Of a DNA stretch of 17,680 bases, positions 6,973 to 15,116 are shown one piece after another; positions within the stretch are counted from its first letter, which is position 1, and each line of letters opens with the position of its first letter. A program made the translations under genes and the position numbers. Below the pieces are notes generated by a model. The model worked only from the letters and a program-made list of their open reading frames with translations. It ran no database searches and was not told the DNA's origin. The DNA is taken from NCBI GenBank assembly GCA_910589115.1, contig CAJUSB010000069.1, forward strand, positions 1 to 17,680, in the 5' to 3' direction. This stretch comes from an uncultured Clostridia bacterium. Its GTDB lineage: Bacteria > Bacillota > Clostridia > Oscillospirales > Butyricicoccaceae.

Positions 6973-7001
6973 ATTATAGCACTCCCCGCTGGAAAACGCA
7001 A
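6973..7001 (-). promoter_or_regulatory. Strong promoter of the candidate small RNA
   Basis: Minus strand TTGCGT (6996-7001), a 17-base spacer and a consensus TATAAT (6973-6978). Predicted transcription start near 6966, reading left into the hairpin region. It lies about 120 bases downstream of the cupin stop, with a weak hairpin between. Confidence 0.7.
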
Positions 7002-7011
7002 GAGGAAATCG

Positions 7012-7036
7012 TCACAAAAAATTGCTTTTTCTGTGA
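7012..7036 (-). terminator. Possible weak terminator after the cupin gene
   Basis: An 11-bp imperfect palindrome, TCACAGAAAAAG on the minus strand pairing with TTTTTTGTGA around a GCAA loop, lies between the cupin stop (7120) and the small-RNA promoter. The T-run is in the stem rather than after it, so it may instead be a protein-binding site. Confidence 0.25.
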
Positions 7037-7119
7037 GAAAATATAAAAAAGAGTCTGAAATGGGAATAATTAGACCGGTTTCCAAAAGTGGGGAAATCAA
7101 TGCACACGCCGTGCGTTTA

Positions 7120-7440
7120 TCAGATGAAATCCTCGCGCACCGGCGTAAAGACATCCAGAATCACGCCATCCTCCAGCGCGGTCAAACCGTGCTGCTGATC
7201 CCCGGCAGTGTAAACGCAATCCCCTGCGTGCAGTACCTGTTTCGTGCCCTCGACGTTGGATTCAAACGCCCCGCTCAGCACATAGGTGCACTGCCGGTGC
7301 GGATGCGTATGCATTGCGCCCACCTGACCGGCTTTCCAATGCAGCTCCACGAGCATTAAATCATCCAGATGGCCCTTTACCTTACGTACAACGCCATTCT
7401 CAAGGGTTACGCTTTTTACTTCACTGTCCAATACAAACAT
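7120..7440 (-). CDS. KdgF-like single-domain cupin
   Basis: A 106-residue single-domain cupin. ATG 7440 is preceded by AAGGAGGCAGACATT. The metal site is readable: His44 and His46 in GAMHTHPHRQ, Gln50 in place of the usual Glu, and His84 in GDQQHG. That 3-His/1-Gln set and the C-terminal VILDVFTPVREDF are typical of KdgF-like proteins, which ring-open unsaturated uronate monosaccharides released from pectin or alginate. Many Clostridia carry such stand-alone cupins of unproven substrate, so uronate metabolism is an inference from family resemblance; no pectin or alginate genes are visible nearby. It is monocistronic, with its own promoter overlapped by paired ACCGGT sites. A GCCGGC-TTGG-GCCGGC hairpin (7461-7476) lies in its leader, just before the ribosome binding site. 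Confidence 0.85.
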   Translation of the reverse strand: MFVLDSEVKSVTLENGVVRKVKGHLDDLMLVELHWKAGQVGAMHTHPHRQCTYVLSGAFESNVEGTKQVLHAGDCVYTAGDQQHGLTALEDGVILDVFTPVREDFI

Positions 7441-7487
7441 AATGTCTGCCTCCTTTTTCTGCCGGCTTGGGCCGGCGGTCTGTTTCT

Positions 7488-7524
7488 ATTAAACCAGACC
7501 GGTTAGTGAAAGTCAACCGGTTTT
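7488..7524 (-). promoter_or_regulatory. Cupin promoter with paired ACCGGT operator-like sites
   Basis: Minus-strand promoter TTGACT (7511-7516), a 17-base spacer and TTTAAT (7488-7493). Two copies of AACCGGT lie over it: one (ACCGGT at 7498-7503) in the spacer and one (7516-7521) overlapping the -35 box, with centres 18 bases apart. A third AGACCGGTT lies downstream of the gene at 7073-7080. The position suggests a repressor operator, but no regulator gene is adjacent in this window. Confidence 0.6.
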
Positions 7525-7552
7525 CGTTTTAACGATGGATAAAAGGGCATTG

Positions 7553-7562
7553 CCCCCCCCCC
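7553..7562. repeat. C10 homopolymer tract
   Basis: Ten consecutive C on the plus strand in the gap between the cupin promoter and the terminator of the surface-protein gene, not inside any supported gene. Such tracts are prone to length variation and to sequencing error. Confidence 0.6.
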
Positions 7563-7610
7563 GGCTGGTTCGGGCAAACCCTTCCGCGCCCCTGAATGCC
7601 GCCAGTTATG

Positions 7611-7644
7611 AAAACAGCCCCGGAATCTCTCCCGAGGCTGTTTT
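7611..7644 (-). terminator. Terminator of the SLH surface-protein gene (bidirectional)
   Basis: AAAACAGCC (7611-7619) pairs with GGCTGTTTT (7636-7644), with an inner CGG/CCG pairing. On the minus strand it lies about 70 bases after the stop at 7717 and ends in TTTT; on the plus strand it has a longer T-run. Confidence 0.75.
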
Positions 7645-7716
7645 TTTGTGTGTCCGGCTGCCGGACGCAAATAGCCTATTATACCGTTTTACAGTGCAGT
7701 CCGATTTGTGTCCAGG

Positions 7717-10700
7717 TTATGCGGCAAAATTGGTATAAAAGTTCATAAGGATCTGTGCGACTTCTGCGCGGGTCGCGTGTCCGGCCGGGTCCAGCCTGCT
7801 GCCGGACTTGCCGGAGAGGATACCCGTTGCAACCGCCCAACGCATTGAACTGGCCGCCCAGTCAGAGACCGTATTCCCGTCCGCAAAGCCGGAAATCTCT
7901 GCCGATGCAGCTGTATGATAGCCCTTTGCACCTGCATAGCGGTACAGGATTGCTGCCAGCTGTTCACGAGTAATCGAGTCGAGCGGCCCAAACCGTCCGT
8001 CAAAATAACCGCTCATGCAGCCGAACGATGCCGCCCATGCAGCCGCATCCGAGAACCAATCCGATGCTGCAACATCCGGGAAGGTTGAAACCGTACTGCC
8101 CGGCGTTTTTTCCAGATTGTAGAGGACCTGTGCCATCATGCCGCGCGTCAGACGGTCATTCGGTGAAAAATACCCGTTATTGCCAGCCATCATGCCTTCG
8201 CGGCTGACGAACATCACGGCATTATAATACCATTCCCCGGCGGGTACGTCGTAATACGACGGCGCGCGCCAGCCCTGATTTGCGGTTTCAGGGGTATTGG
8301 GTGTCGGCACCTCATTTGTGCTGAAAATCGGCTTGTACTTGCTGGAAGCGCCGCCGCCTGTACGGTCACTGCTGCTGTCATTGTCGCTGTCATTGTCAGT
8401 ATCCGTATTGTTGTTATCCGGCGGAGTGACACTCGGGGTGCTGCCCGACTTCCGGGTGACGATCAGCTGATATTCAATGCCCTCGATACGGATACCAATG
8501 ATATTCTCACCGTTCTGGAGCGATACCGCACCATTTTCCGAATCCTGCGCGGTGGTTGCATTCCACACAGCAACGGCGTCATCCGTGCCGCCGACCTTAA
8601 CCTGAATGCTGCCCGCCGTCACGGTGCCCGGAATCGTATACGAGTTATCGGCTCCCTTAAAGTCGCTGGTTTCAAGCTCGTAGCTGTCTGAACCGGCAGT
8701 TACATCAATGGAAATCCCATCCGGGAGACCAAGCCGTCCTGCATTCGGTGCATCGCAGAGTGCATAAATACTAAGATGCGGCACCCGGAAGGATGCAAAC
8801 CCATTTCTCGGCATAATGCCTCTCTGTACGACGGTACGCACCTGTTTCGCTGTGTTCTGCGCTTCCTCAATCAGGAATGCAAGCAGCCCCTTGCCTGTGG
8901 TGGGTTTCAGGTCGGTTTTTACGGAAACATCAAGCCCGACCCCTTCATCAACGGGGATCACTTCTTTTTCCTCGTCTTCCGTTACCTTTTTGAAGTCAAT
9001 ATCAAAGGCTTCAAACAAATCCTTTTCTTCATCGCTTGCGGCCTCCTTGTTCGGGCCGATTTCAAGGATGATTTTATTTGCGTCCGGCGGCGCAATGACG
9101 GAGACCAGCTCCGCCGGTATGCGGATCGTGCCGACCGGTGTTCTGATTTCCAGGGCAATATTCTTTGCCTCTGCAACCGTTTCTACGACCGCCGAGGGGA
9201 TCGTGACCTCTGCCGCCTCGGGTGCATCCGAACCAGGTGCAGTTTCGGTCGTACCGGTGACAAAGGTATCATCCTCCATGTCATCAATGATTTCCTGTAC
9301 TGCGTCCTTTATTTCTTCGTCAGTTTCTGCGCCCTCTACGATGACCTCTGTAGCAGCCTTACCATCCTCGTCAACCTCTGCGGGCGGAGCGATCAGGTCA
9401 GGCTCTTTCGGGGCTTCCTCTGCGGTGAGCGTGACTGTCATATCCTGCTTGACGGCCGGTATCGTACCGGTCCACTGGGTTTGCCCGTTTTCGTCCGGCT
9501 CTCCGTCCATTTCGAGGTACACAGACGATTCATCGGTATTCGGGAGCCAGCCCTCCTCTGCCAGGAAAGAAAACTCTGCATCCGCGCCTTTTTCCACCGT
9601 AATGGAATCAGGCTCCACGCCTGTAATGTAGTCCTGTGCATCCGCCGCAACGTCTATGCTTACGGTCGCCTTTGGCGACTCCAGCGCACACAGCGTCAGC
9701 GCGATGCGCCGGTCAACCGACTTCAAAGTATAAGACCACAGGGTCTTGTCCGCCTCATCCTGCGTGAAAAAGACCGAGGTCGATGCCACGCCTTCGGCAT
9801 GGTACACCGCTGGGATATATCCTTCTTCAACGCGGACAGAGATGGTATACGGTTCCCCATCTACTGCCGGTACCGTCAGCGGGAAACTGCCGCCGTCCGG
9901 CAACGTGATCTTATCCTCGCCTTCCTTCACATCCAGCGTGATGCCGGTTTGTTCAAAAGGTACGCTTTTGAGCGTCAGCGTGATTGGCCCTGTAACCTCT
10001 TCGATTCGGCAGATCCATGTATTCGGCTCTGTGCCCTGCCGGAATGTGACCTGCGCAGCCTCTATGCCCTCCGCACGCTGGACGGCTGGCTGATAGCCTG
10101 CCTCCGCGACAACCGCAAGCTCATAGGCACTGCCCAGCGCAATGGTCTTCGTCAGCGGGAATTTGCCGCCGTCCGGCAGCGAAAGCCGTGTTTCCGTACC
10201 GGTCAGCTTGGCTGTAACTTCTGCCCCGGCATACTTTTCCGCGCTGAGTTTGAGGGTAATTTCCTCATTCACACAATCAACCTGATAGTCCCAAAGGGTC
10301 GTCCCATCACGCTGGGTAAAGCTGCCGTTTGCCCCCTCTGCCGACAAAACAACAGGCCGGTACCCCTCCAGAACATCGAGCGTAATCTGAACGGGATAGC
10401 CTTCCTTAGCCACGAAGTAATGTGACAGCGGATAGCGTTCTTCACCGTCCACCACTTTCATCAACTGCCCATCGTAATAGGCGCTTACGAAATTAACCGG
10501 CTTGGACCCGATACGCTCTACATAATCCCAACGAACATTGAGCTCATATGACCTTTGCACATTTGGAAGGGTGCATTCCCACCGTGTATTGCCAACGCCA
10601 TCAATATCATAGAGATGCATCAGCTTCGGGATCAGTGTGAACTCAGCGCCAACCTCATAGTCATTCGTAAATATCGGTATGAGGTCATAAGCCAAACTGA

Positions 10701-12981
10701 GCGCGAGTGTGTAATCATCCCCCTCCGAAACCCGTTCGCTCAGCAGCCGATCCGCAGCCAGGGGCGGGTGCGGTTCGGCAAAATCGACTGAGCTCGCTTC
10801 GCAATCTAAAAAGGTTCTCACGGTGTACTGTTGACCCTTCTGCACGCCAAACCGAAGGTCCAGATTTTCCGCCGCCTTGACGTCTACCTTCCACTTCAGC
10901 TTGCCATCGGGCACATCCGGAGTCACTTCTGGGGCCCAAAGCGTAAAACGGTCATCCGATATCGTTGGCGTCCAGCCCTTGTCAACCAGGAATTCAAACG
11001 TTGCAGTTTCGTGCGCTTCGTTTTCAAAGGTGTCTCTTCCTACAATTTCCATATGCTCCGCAGCGGAAGGATCTATAAACGCCGTCCATTTATATTGTTG
11101 AGTTCCTGCAAACACTTGGACGGTATAGAGCCCGTCCGCTCCATAGATCCCGTTCGATTCGTCTATGCCAAGAAAGATGTTAAATTCATTCGTGCCCGCG
11201 TGCAGTATCATCGGATTATCCGCACTGGTAGACTCTCTGACTTTATGACGTACACCGTCCGTGACGGTATAATGGATAATCTGATACGGGCCGTCATATT
11301 TGACCCTGAATTTGAACGGCTTACCAGCATAGGTATCAAAGTTTGTCGGGTATTTTAATATTACACCCCGTTCCACTACAGTGTCAAAAGCCTCGTCGTC
11401 CGCAATCTGAACCGCAACGTAAGGCCTTACTTTCTGATAGACTCTGGCTACGTAGTGTTCACCGACGATACTCTCTTTACCCTTCCGGACAGTCGCTTGG
11501 AGTTTTATCCCATATTTTTGCGATGGATTCACTTGATCCAGCTGAATCGTCCAATGGCCGTTGCCGCCCGTTACTGGCAGCTCAGTCTCAGTATCCATCG
11601 AATACGCACCAAGCGACATCTCAGTTATCTCTGAACTATCGTAGGTTGCATCGACCTGGAGAGACTTAGCGCCCTTACCAACGTATACCTCCCATTTCTC
11701 ATCCCTATCATCATCTGAAAAGTCAAATATTCCAAGTGTCACTGGCTTAAATGTCGAATCGCCAGGCACGGACAGCTTCACTTCTGCGTGCCCGGGATTA
11801 CGAGTGATCGGTTCGTCTGTAATCTGTATTTTTTTGACTGTTTGTTCCGGTGATATAGTCAGCAAAACAAGATATTGATCCTCGCAGTCATCAGGAATAA
11901 CAAACCGTTCGACTTCCGGTACCTCGGTCAACTGCCAGAAATCATATACTTCCTCCTGGCTTACCACCCCTATGTGCCAGCCCTCAGGCAGTACAGGTTT
12001 CGGGGCCCCTTTGGGAGCGAGTGTGAGAACTTCATAATCTTTTGTTTTATCCTGTACCTTATCAATCCCGCCCATAGGGGTGCAGTAAACCTGGTTATAG
12101 GCGGAGTCAGTGCCAAGTCGCTCTATCGTCAGCAGGGTTGGGTCAACAATCTCTACAACATCAGTTTTGTAGTTTGGTTTAGCGGTAGTTTCCGTCTGGA
12201 CAAATGCAATATGCGTCTTGTTATCCGGGTTCGCAACGATTACATCGTATGGCTGCCCAGAGATCACACCGTCAGGAATCTCCCCTTTTGTCCAATCGTC
12301 TGGATTCTCCTCATAATCCTTGTGAGGGTCAAGCAGGATATTGTCCGGGGTTTCGTTCAGCAGCTTATAGTATATTTCTTTACAGCTGTCTACGAATGTC
12401 AGTTTAATGCTGCCGTCCTCCTGCAAAAATGCTGTTACAGGCGTGTTGGGGCTCTCGCCCATGCCCACTATCCCACGCACATCATTATCATAATATGCAA
12501 TTGGTCGCTTCGGATTATTTGCAGCGTTCGTAATAGCAAATAATACGGATCCAACTTGGTTTACTTTATACTGAAGAATCGCTGTAGGTTTATCAAATAG
12601 CTGCCAGCCGTCTGCTTCGACAATGTCTTTGTCAGGCGACAGCTCCGCAGGAGCACTATCCTGATAGAACCTGTACCAAATCCTCAGGTTTTCAAATTCG
12701 GGATATGTGCCAGGGTGCATTTGGTTCCCAGTCTCGATGTCATTCCTCACCCAAGTATCATCCCGAGCCATCTCGATATATCCGCTGCGGATAAACCTGG
12801 CTTCCAACCAACTGTTTCCAAATCTGGGCAGCCCTCCGTATGGCGGCTCTGTATCGTCAGCTTTGGGCGTTCCGTCGGACGTGCTGATATCCGGCGGGGC
12901 TTCTGCCGCATATACCTTCACTGGCACCAACGAGAACAGCATCACCAGCAAAAGCAGTCCTGAAAGAAATCTTTTTTTCAT
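7717..12981 (-). CDS. Giant secreted SLH-domain surface protein (1754 aa)
   Basis: Start ATG 12981 with AAGGAGGCAGATACCCC upstream. Residues 1-25 are a Sec signal peptide (KKR, hydrophobic core, VYA then A). A long beta-rich N-terminal region (about 30-900) is unrecognised. Residues about 830-1190 hold four beta-sandwich repeats of about 92 residues; the middle two share LPDGG-FPLT, then a GY-PAV--AEG motif and a closing LTL strand. An acidic linker (about 1190-1260) is followed by a domain opening VTIPSAVVETVAEAKN, often seen beside SLH domains, and a cadherin-like beta-sandwich (about 1415-1510, ENIIGIRIEG). A D/N/S-rich spacer (about 1510-1575) leads to three SLH domains (about 1576-1754) with TRGM, TREQ and TRAE motifs, which bind cell-wall polysaccharide. 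It is therefore surface-anchored, probably an adhesin or glycan-binding protein; ligand unknown. Monocistronic, no stop or frameshift. Confidence 0.93.
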   Translation of the reverse strand: MKKRFLSGLLLLVMLFSLVPVKVYAAEAPPDISTSDGTPKADDTEPPYGGLPRFGNSWLEARFIRSGYIEMARDDTWVRNDIETGNQMHPGTYPEFENLRIWYRFYQDSAPAELSPDKDIVEADGWQLFDKPTAILQYKVNQVGSVLFAITNAANNPKRPIAYYDNDVRGIVGMGESPNTPVTAFLQEDGSIKLTFVDSCKEIYYKLLNETPDNILLDPHKDYEENPDDWTKGEIPDGVISGQPYDVIVANPDNKTHIAFVQTETTAKPNYKTDVVEIVDPTLLTIERLGTDSAYNQVYCTPMGGIDKVQDKTKDYEVLTLAPKGAPKPVLPEGWHIGVVSQEEVYDFWQLTEVPEVERFVIPDDCEDQYLVLLTISPEQTVKKIQITDEPITRNPGHAEVKLSVPGDSTFKPVTLGIFDFSDDDRDEKWEVYVGKGAKSLQVDATYDSSEITEMSLGAYSMDTETELPVTGGNGHWTIQLDQVNPSQKYGIKLQATVRKGKESIVGEHYVARVYQKVRPYVAVQIADDEAFDTVVERGVILKYPTNFDTYAGKPFKFRVKYDGPYQIIHYTVTDGVRHKVRESTSADNPMILHAGTNEFNIFLGIDESNGIYGADGLYTVQVFAGTQQYKWTAFIDPSAAEHMEIVGRDTFENEAHETATFEFLVDKGWTPTISDDRFTLWAPEVTPDVPDGKLKWKVDVKAAENLDLRFGVQKGQQYTVRTFLDCEASSVDFAEPHPPLAADRLLSERVSEGDDYTLALSLAYDLIPIFTNDYEVGAEFTLIPKLMHLYDIDGVGNTRWECTLPNVQRSYELNVRWDYVERIGSKPVNFVSAYYDGQLMKVVDGEERYPLSHYFVAKEGYPVQITLDVLEGYRPVVLSAEGANGSFTQRDGTTLWDYQVDCVNEEITLKLSAEKYAGAEVTAKLTGTETRLSLPDGGKFPLTKTIALGSAYELAVVAEAGYQPAVQRAEGIEAAQVTFRQGTEPNTWICRIEEVTGPITLTLKSVPFEQTGITLDVKEGEDKITLPDGGSFPLTVPAVDGEPYTISVRVEEGYIPAVYHAEGVASTSVFFTQDEADKTLWSYTLKSVDRRIALTLCALESPKATVSIDVAADAQDYITGVEPDSITVEKGADAEFSFLAEEGWLPNTDESSVYLEMDGEPDENGQTQWTGTIPAVKQDMTVTLTAEEAPKEPDLIAPPAEVDEDGKAATEVIVEGAETDEEIKDAVQEIIDDMEDDTFVTGTTETAPGSDAPEAAEVTIPSAVVETVAEAKNIALEIRTPVGTIRIPAELVSVIAPPDANKIILEIGPNKEAASDEEKDLFEAFDIDFKKVTEDEEKEVIPVDEGVGLDVSVKTDLKPTTGKGLLAFLIEEAQNTAKQVRTVVQRGIMPRNGFASFRVPHLSIYALCDAPNAGRLGLPDGISIDVTAGSDSYELETSDFKGADNSYTIPGTVTAGSIQVKVGGTDDAVAVWNATTAQDSENGAVSLQNGENIIGIRIEGIEYQLIVTRKSGSTPSVTPPDNNNTDTDNDSDNDSSSDRTGGGASSKYKPIFSTNEVPTPNTPETANQGWRAPSYYDVPAGEWYYNAVMFVSREGMMAGNNGYFSPNDRLTRGMMAQVLYNLEKTPGSTVSTFPDVAASDWFSDAAAWAASFGCMSGYFDGRFGPLDSITREQLAAILYRYAGAKGYHTAASAEISGFADGNTVSDWAASSMRWAVATGILSGKSGSRLDPAGHATRAEVAQILMNFYTNFAA

Positions 12982-13452
12982 AATGGGGTATCTGCCTCCT
13001 TCAATTTTTTCATCAAAAGCCGCTGTTCGTCAGCCGGTACCGATAGTGTTCTGCCGCGAACAGGAACAAATATTATGTAAAATCATACCCGGTTTTCTGC
13101 ATTGTTTGTTGAGGCTGCCCTCCCTTCCTGTGCACCGGCATACGTGGACTTTGCAGCCGCGCCTGCCGCCTTGGTAGTTGCAGAAACCAGTCAGATATAC
13201 ATATATATTTCAGCCAGAGACGTAAAATATATACCTTTTTATTTTACATCCTTTTGTAGGAAATAAAGGTTCTCCTCGTGAAATGACAGAAACCGCGTGT
13301 GAAATGCACCTATCCTGCGGAGCAGAGGCACATATACGCGGTTCCCCATATGGATATTTAGAAAAATGGCGGCCGCATAACGTTGCAGCCGCCATCTCAA
13401 TTTGGACTGTAATTATGCGGTCTTTCAGAATTACTCTGACGCTGACCCTGTT
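12982..13452. other. 471-bp intergenic region with several palindromes
   Basis: No supported gene. It contains the leader and ribosome binding site of the SLH protein gene, an AT-rich inverted repeat GTAAAATA (13222-13229) with TATTTTAC (13240-13247), a hairpin AACCGCGT (13291-13298) with ACGCGGTT (13336-13343), and the terminator of the next gene. No promoter for the SLH gene stands out; a weak TATGAT near 13069-13074 on the minus strand is possible. Confidence 0.5.
13362..13395 (-). terminator. Terminator of the gene at 13453-14232
   Basis: ATGGCGGC (13366-13373) pairs with GCCGCCAT (13388-13395), extended inward by GCA/TGC after one mismatch; on the minus strand it ends in TTTTTC. It lies about 60 bases after the stop at 13453. 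Confidence 0.8.
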
Positions 13453-14232
13453 TTACCAAAGGATTTGATTCAGGATTTCACGTACTCTTTGCGTAGCAGC
13501 CAGCCCGGAATCTTTTCGCTCACTGCCGCCGGAAAACATGGCGGATTTCATATTTTCATACAATGAATTCTGAATCATATTCAGCTGCTGCTGATTCAGT
13601 GTAGCCAAGGACGTACCAACTGATATCTGTTTACCATTCCTGGAATATGCTGCTCTGGCACGCACATTTTCTGATGCTTCCAGGTCTTTTGCGGAGGATT
13701 TGTATGCAGCTGAATCTGCACCATCCGAAAGGATTTCTTTCAGGATTTTCTGAGTACCGACATAGGCGTCCCGTTGGTCGCTGTAACCGGTGCCATAGGC
13801 ACATCGCATGTCACCGTAGAGCGAATTTTGCAGGAAATACGCATCACGCTGATTCAGAAATTCCAGTGGATCGCCATCCCACTTATCGAGTACCTCATGA
13901 GGTGCTATACGTGCATCTTCACCTGTCTCCAGGAAGCTGCCATCTACGTAATACCTCTCGTCATTTGTAATAATTCCATACTCTACAAGATCAGCAAGAA
14001 AATCATCCCACTCCTGTAAAGTCATATCACCGTTGCCATAGTGCAGCTGCTTACGAAAACGCTCCTTCTGTTCGGGAGAAAGGCTGCTGACAGTCTGCTT
14101 CTGATCCTCGGATATACTTCCCGTCTCTGAAAGCATTTTACCAAACTCCGCCTTGCGCGGAGTATAGTCAGGAATATACCACGTGCAATAAGACATCGGT
14201 CTTTCGATTGTATAGCTCCTATAAAATCCCAT
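13453..14232 (-). CDS. Unknown protein with internal duplication (259 aa)
   Basis: Not recognised. Start ATG 14232 has an excellent AAGGAGG. There is no classical signal peptide or membrane span. The N-terminus is Tyr/Ser-rich (GFYRSYTIERPMSY) and is followed by a helical segment at about 41-95 holding WDDFLADLVEYGIITNDE. Residues 126-168 and 212-254 are diverged copies of one unit: LNQ, QNSLY, M--A, G-S, a TQ pair and EIL align in order, 86 residues apart. The neighbour at 15117-15692 has a related short motif (RIEALQTMTKMGCITPEE) after a similar Tyr/Ser-rich N-terminus, so the two may be a loose family. Such N-termini without a Sec signal recall small exported or flagellum-associated proteins of Clostridia, but that is weak inference. 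The gene ends at a clear terminator and a MITE lies upstream. Confidence 0.8.
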   Translation of the reverse strand: MGFYRSYTIERPMSYCTWYIPDYTPRKAEFGKMLSETGSISEDQKQTVSSLSPEQKERFRKQLHYGNGDMTLQEWDDFLADLVEYGIITNDERYYVDGSFLETGEDARIAPHEVLDKWDGDPLEFLNQRDAYFLQNSLYGDMRCAYGTGYSDQRDAYVGTQKILKEILSDGADSAAYKSSAKDLEASENVRARAAYSRNGKQISVGTSLATLNQQQLNMIQNSLYENMKSAMFSGGSERKDSGLAATQRVREILNQILW

Positions 14233-14347
14233 AGTAAGCCTCCTTATATAAATCAGCTATTTGAAAAAGTCACTTTCATGACGTACTCAGGATACAAAAT
14301 ACGAACGGTGTTTGCGGTTAATTCGCAGATTATCATAGCGTCCCTGC

Positions 14348-14475
14348 TAAGGAACTGTTCAAAAAATAGCTTGTAGCAATCACTTGCATCATCTTTCGAC
14401 ATACGGCGTGCTTTTCCTCGACAGGCGAAAGAATCTGTGGAACGATTATTACAATTTATTTTTTACAGTTCCTTA
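14348..14475. mobile_element. 128-bp MITE with 26-28-bp terminal inverted repeats
   Basis: The left end TAAGGAACTGTTCAAAAAAT and the reverse complement of the right end, TAAGGAACTGTAAAAAATAA, match almost base for base. Similarity continues to TTGTA on both sides (about 26-28 bp, a two-base TC indel), then weakly for ten more bases. Both ends are TA, which could be a duplicated TA target as left by IS630/Tc1-mariner-type transposases; the TA might instead be part of the repeat. The interior shows no coding potential. It sits between the genes at 13453-14232 and 14499-14816. No matching parent transposase is in the window. Confidence 0.75.
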
Positions 14476-14498
14476 CACAATCACCCATCTTAGCCAGC

Positions 14499-14816
14499 TT
14501 AAATGTTTGACAGCTCACCAGTTGTTAGTTGGGTTTTACAATAAGGACATTTCGCATACAAGAGAATTAGGAATCGTCCAGGAAATAAAAACCAACCACA
14601 CACAGGACATCGAGCTATAAAAATTCGAGCTACATGAAAGATAAAAAATGCTAAAATCAATAAAACATGTATAAATATAGGTGCATCAGGAATATAAAGA
14701 AGTACTAAGCATAATAATCCGATCGGAAATAGACTAATGGGAAGCAGCAGATAATAATAAAAACGAATTTTTTTATAATGTGTTTTTATTTGTTCTGGAG
14801 AAAGGTGTGTTTTCAT
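14499..14816 (-). CDS. Small membrane protein with C-terminal zinc ribbon
   Basis: A 105-residue protein: a charged N-terminus, two membrane spans (about 19-41 and 46-66), then a cytosolic-looking Cys4 module CPVCG (Cys70, Cys73) and CPYCK (Cys90, Cys93) separated by a hydrophobic stretch. The CPxC pairs are the pattern of a zinc ribbon or rubredoxin-like knuckle, so it probably binds zinc; the role is unknown. Its own ribosome binding site is weak (GGTGATTAA), but its ATG directly follows the TAA of a 22-codon ORF that has a good AAAGGAG, so translation is probably coupled to that small ORF. It is the third unit of the minus-strand set after the SpoIID-like gene, and the MITE lies 23 bases past its stop. 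Confidence 0.75.
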   Translation of the reverse strand: MKTHLSPEQIKTHYKKIRFYYYLLLPISLFPIGLLCLVLLYIPDAPIFIHVLLILAFFIFHVARIFIARCPVCGWFLFPGRFLILLYAKCPYCKTQLTTGELSNI

Positions 14817-14885
14817 TTAATCACCACGGAACACAAAGTGGTTCGGCATCGTGACTACACTTATAAAGCGATAAAAATAATTCAT
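14817..14885 (-). CDS. 22-aa small ORF coupled to the zinc-ribbon membrane protein
   Basis: ATG 14885 is preceded by TTAAAGGAGACTACC, the best ribosome binding site in this stretch. The product begins MNYFYRFISVVTMPNHFVF, and the TAA at 14817-14819 abuts the next ATG with no spacer (TAAATG). It could be a real small protein (short, aromatic and hydrophobic) or a leader whose translation opens the weak start of the downstream gene. No similarity recognised. Too short for any family judgement. Confidence 0.5.
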   Translation of the reverse strand: MNYFYRFISVVTMPNHFVFRGD

Positions 14886-15116
14886 GGTAGTCTCCTTTAA
14901 TGTTTAAAGACTTTTATAATGAACATGGCATCGAACAGCATATTACATATGCGAACTTTTCCACAATCATAAGCATCCTCCCCTTTTTGTATATATCAAC
15001 AGGTCAGAGAGGACAGCTGTTTGAGCCGCCCTCTCTTCCATGTTATCACGGGCAAAAGGCTCTCATTTCAAAGACCTTTTTGTTGTTTTTGGTTATTTGC
15101 AGCGTGATGGACTATT

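Noticed and set aside
6720..7154. 144-codon minus-strand frame across the sRNA and repeat region
   Set aside because: It crosses the promoter, hairpins and terminator of the proposed small RNA, has no family resemblance and starts inside the cupin gene.
8776..10425. 549-codon open frame on the plus strand opposite the SLH protein gene
   Set aside because: It is a by-product of the codon usage of the large minus-strand gene; the translation is rich in Arg, Cys and His with no domain, and no ribosome binding site supports it.
13222..13247. GTAAAATA/TATTTTAC inverted repeat as a promoter operator or terminator
   Set aside because: No T-run follows it in either direction and no promoter fits around it, so function cannot be stated; it is listed only as part of the intergenic description.
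15006..15036. AGAGAGG/CCTCTCT inverted repeat downstream of the 191-residue gene as its terminator
   Set aside because: There is a large loop and no T-run on the minus strand; termination there is not convincing.
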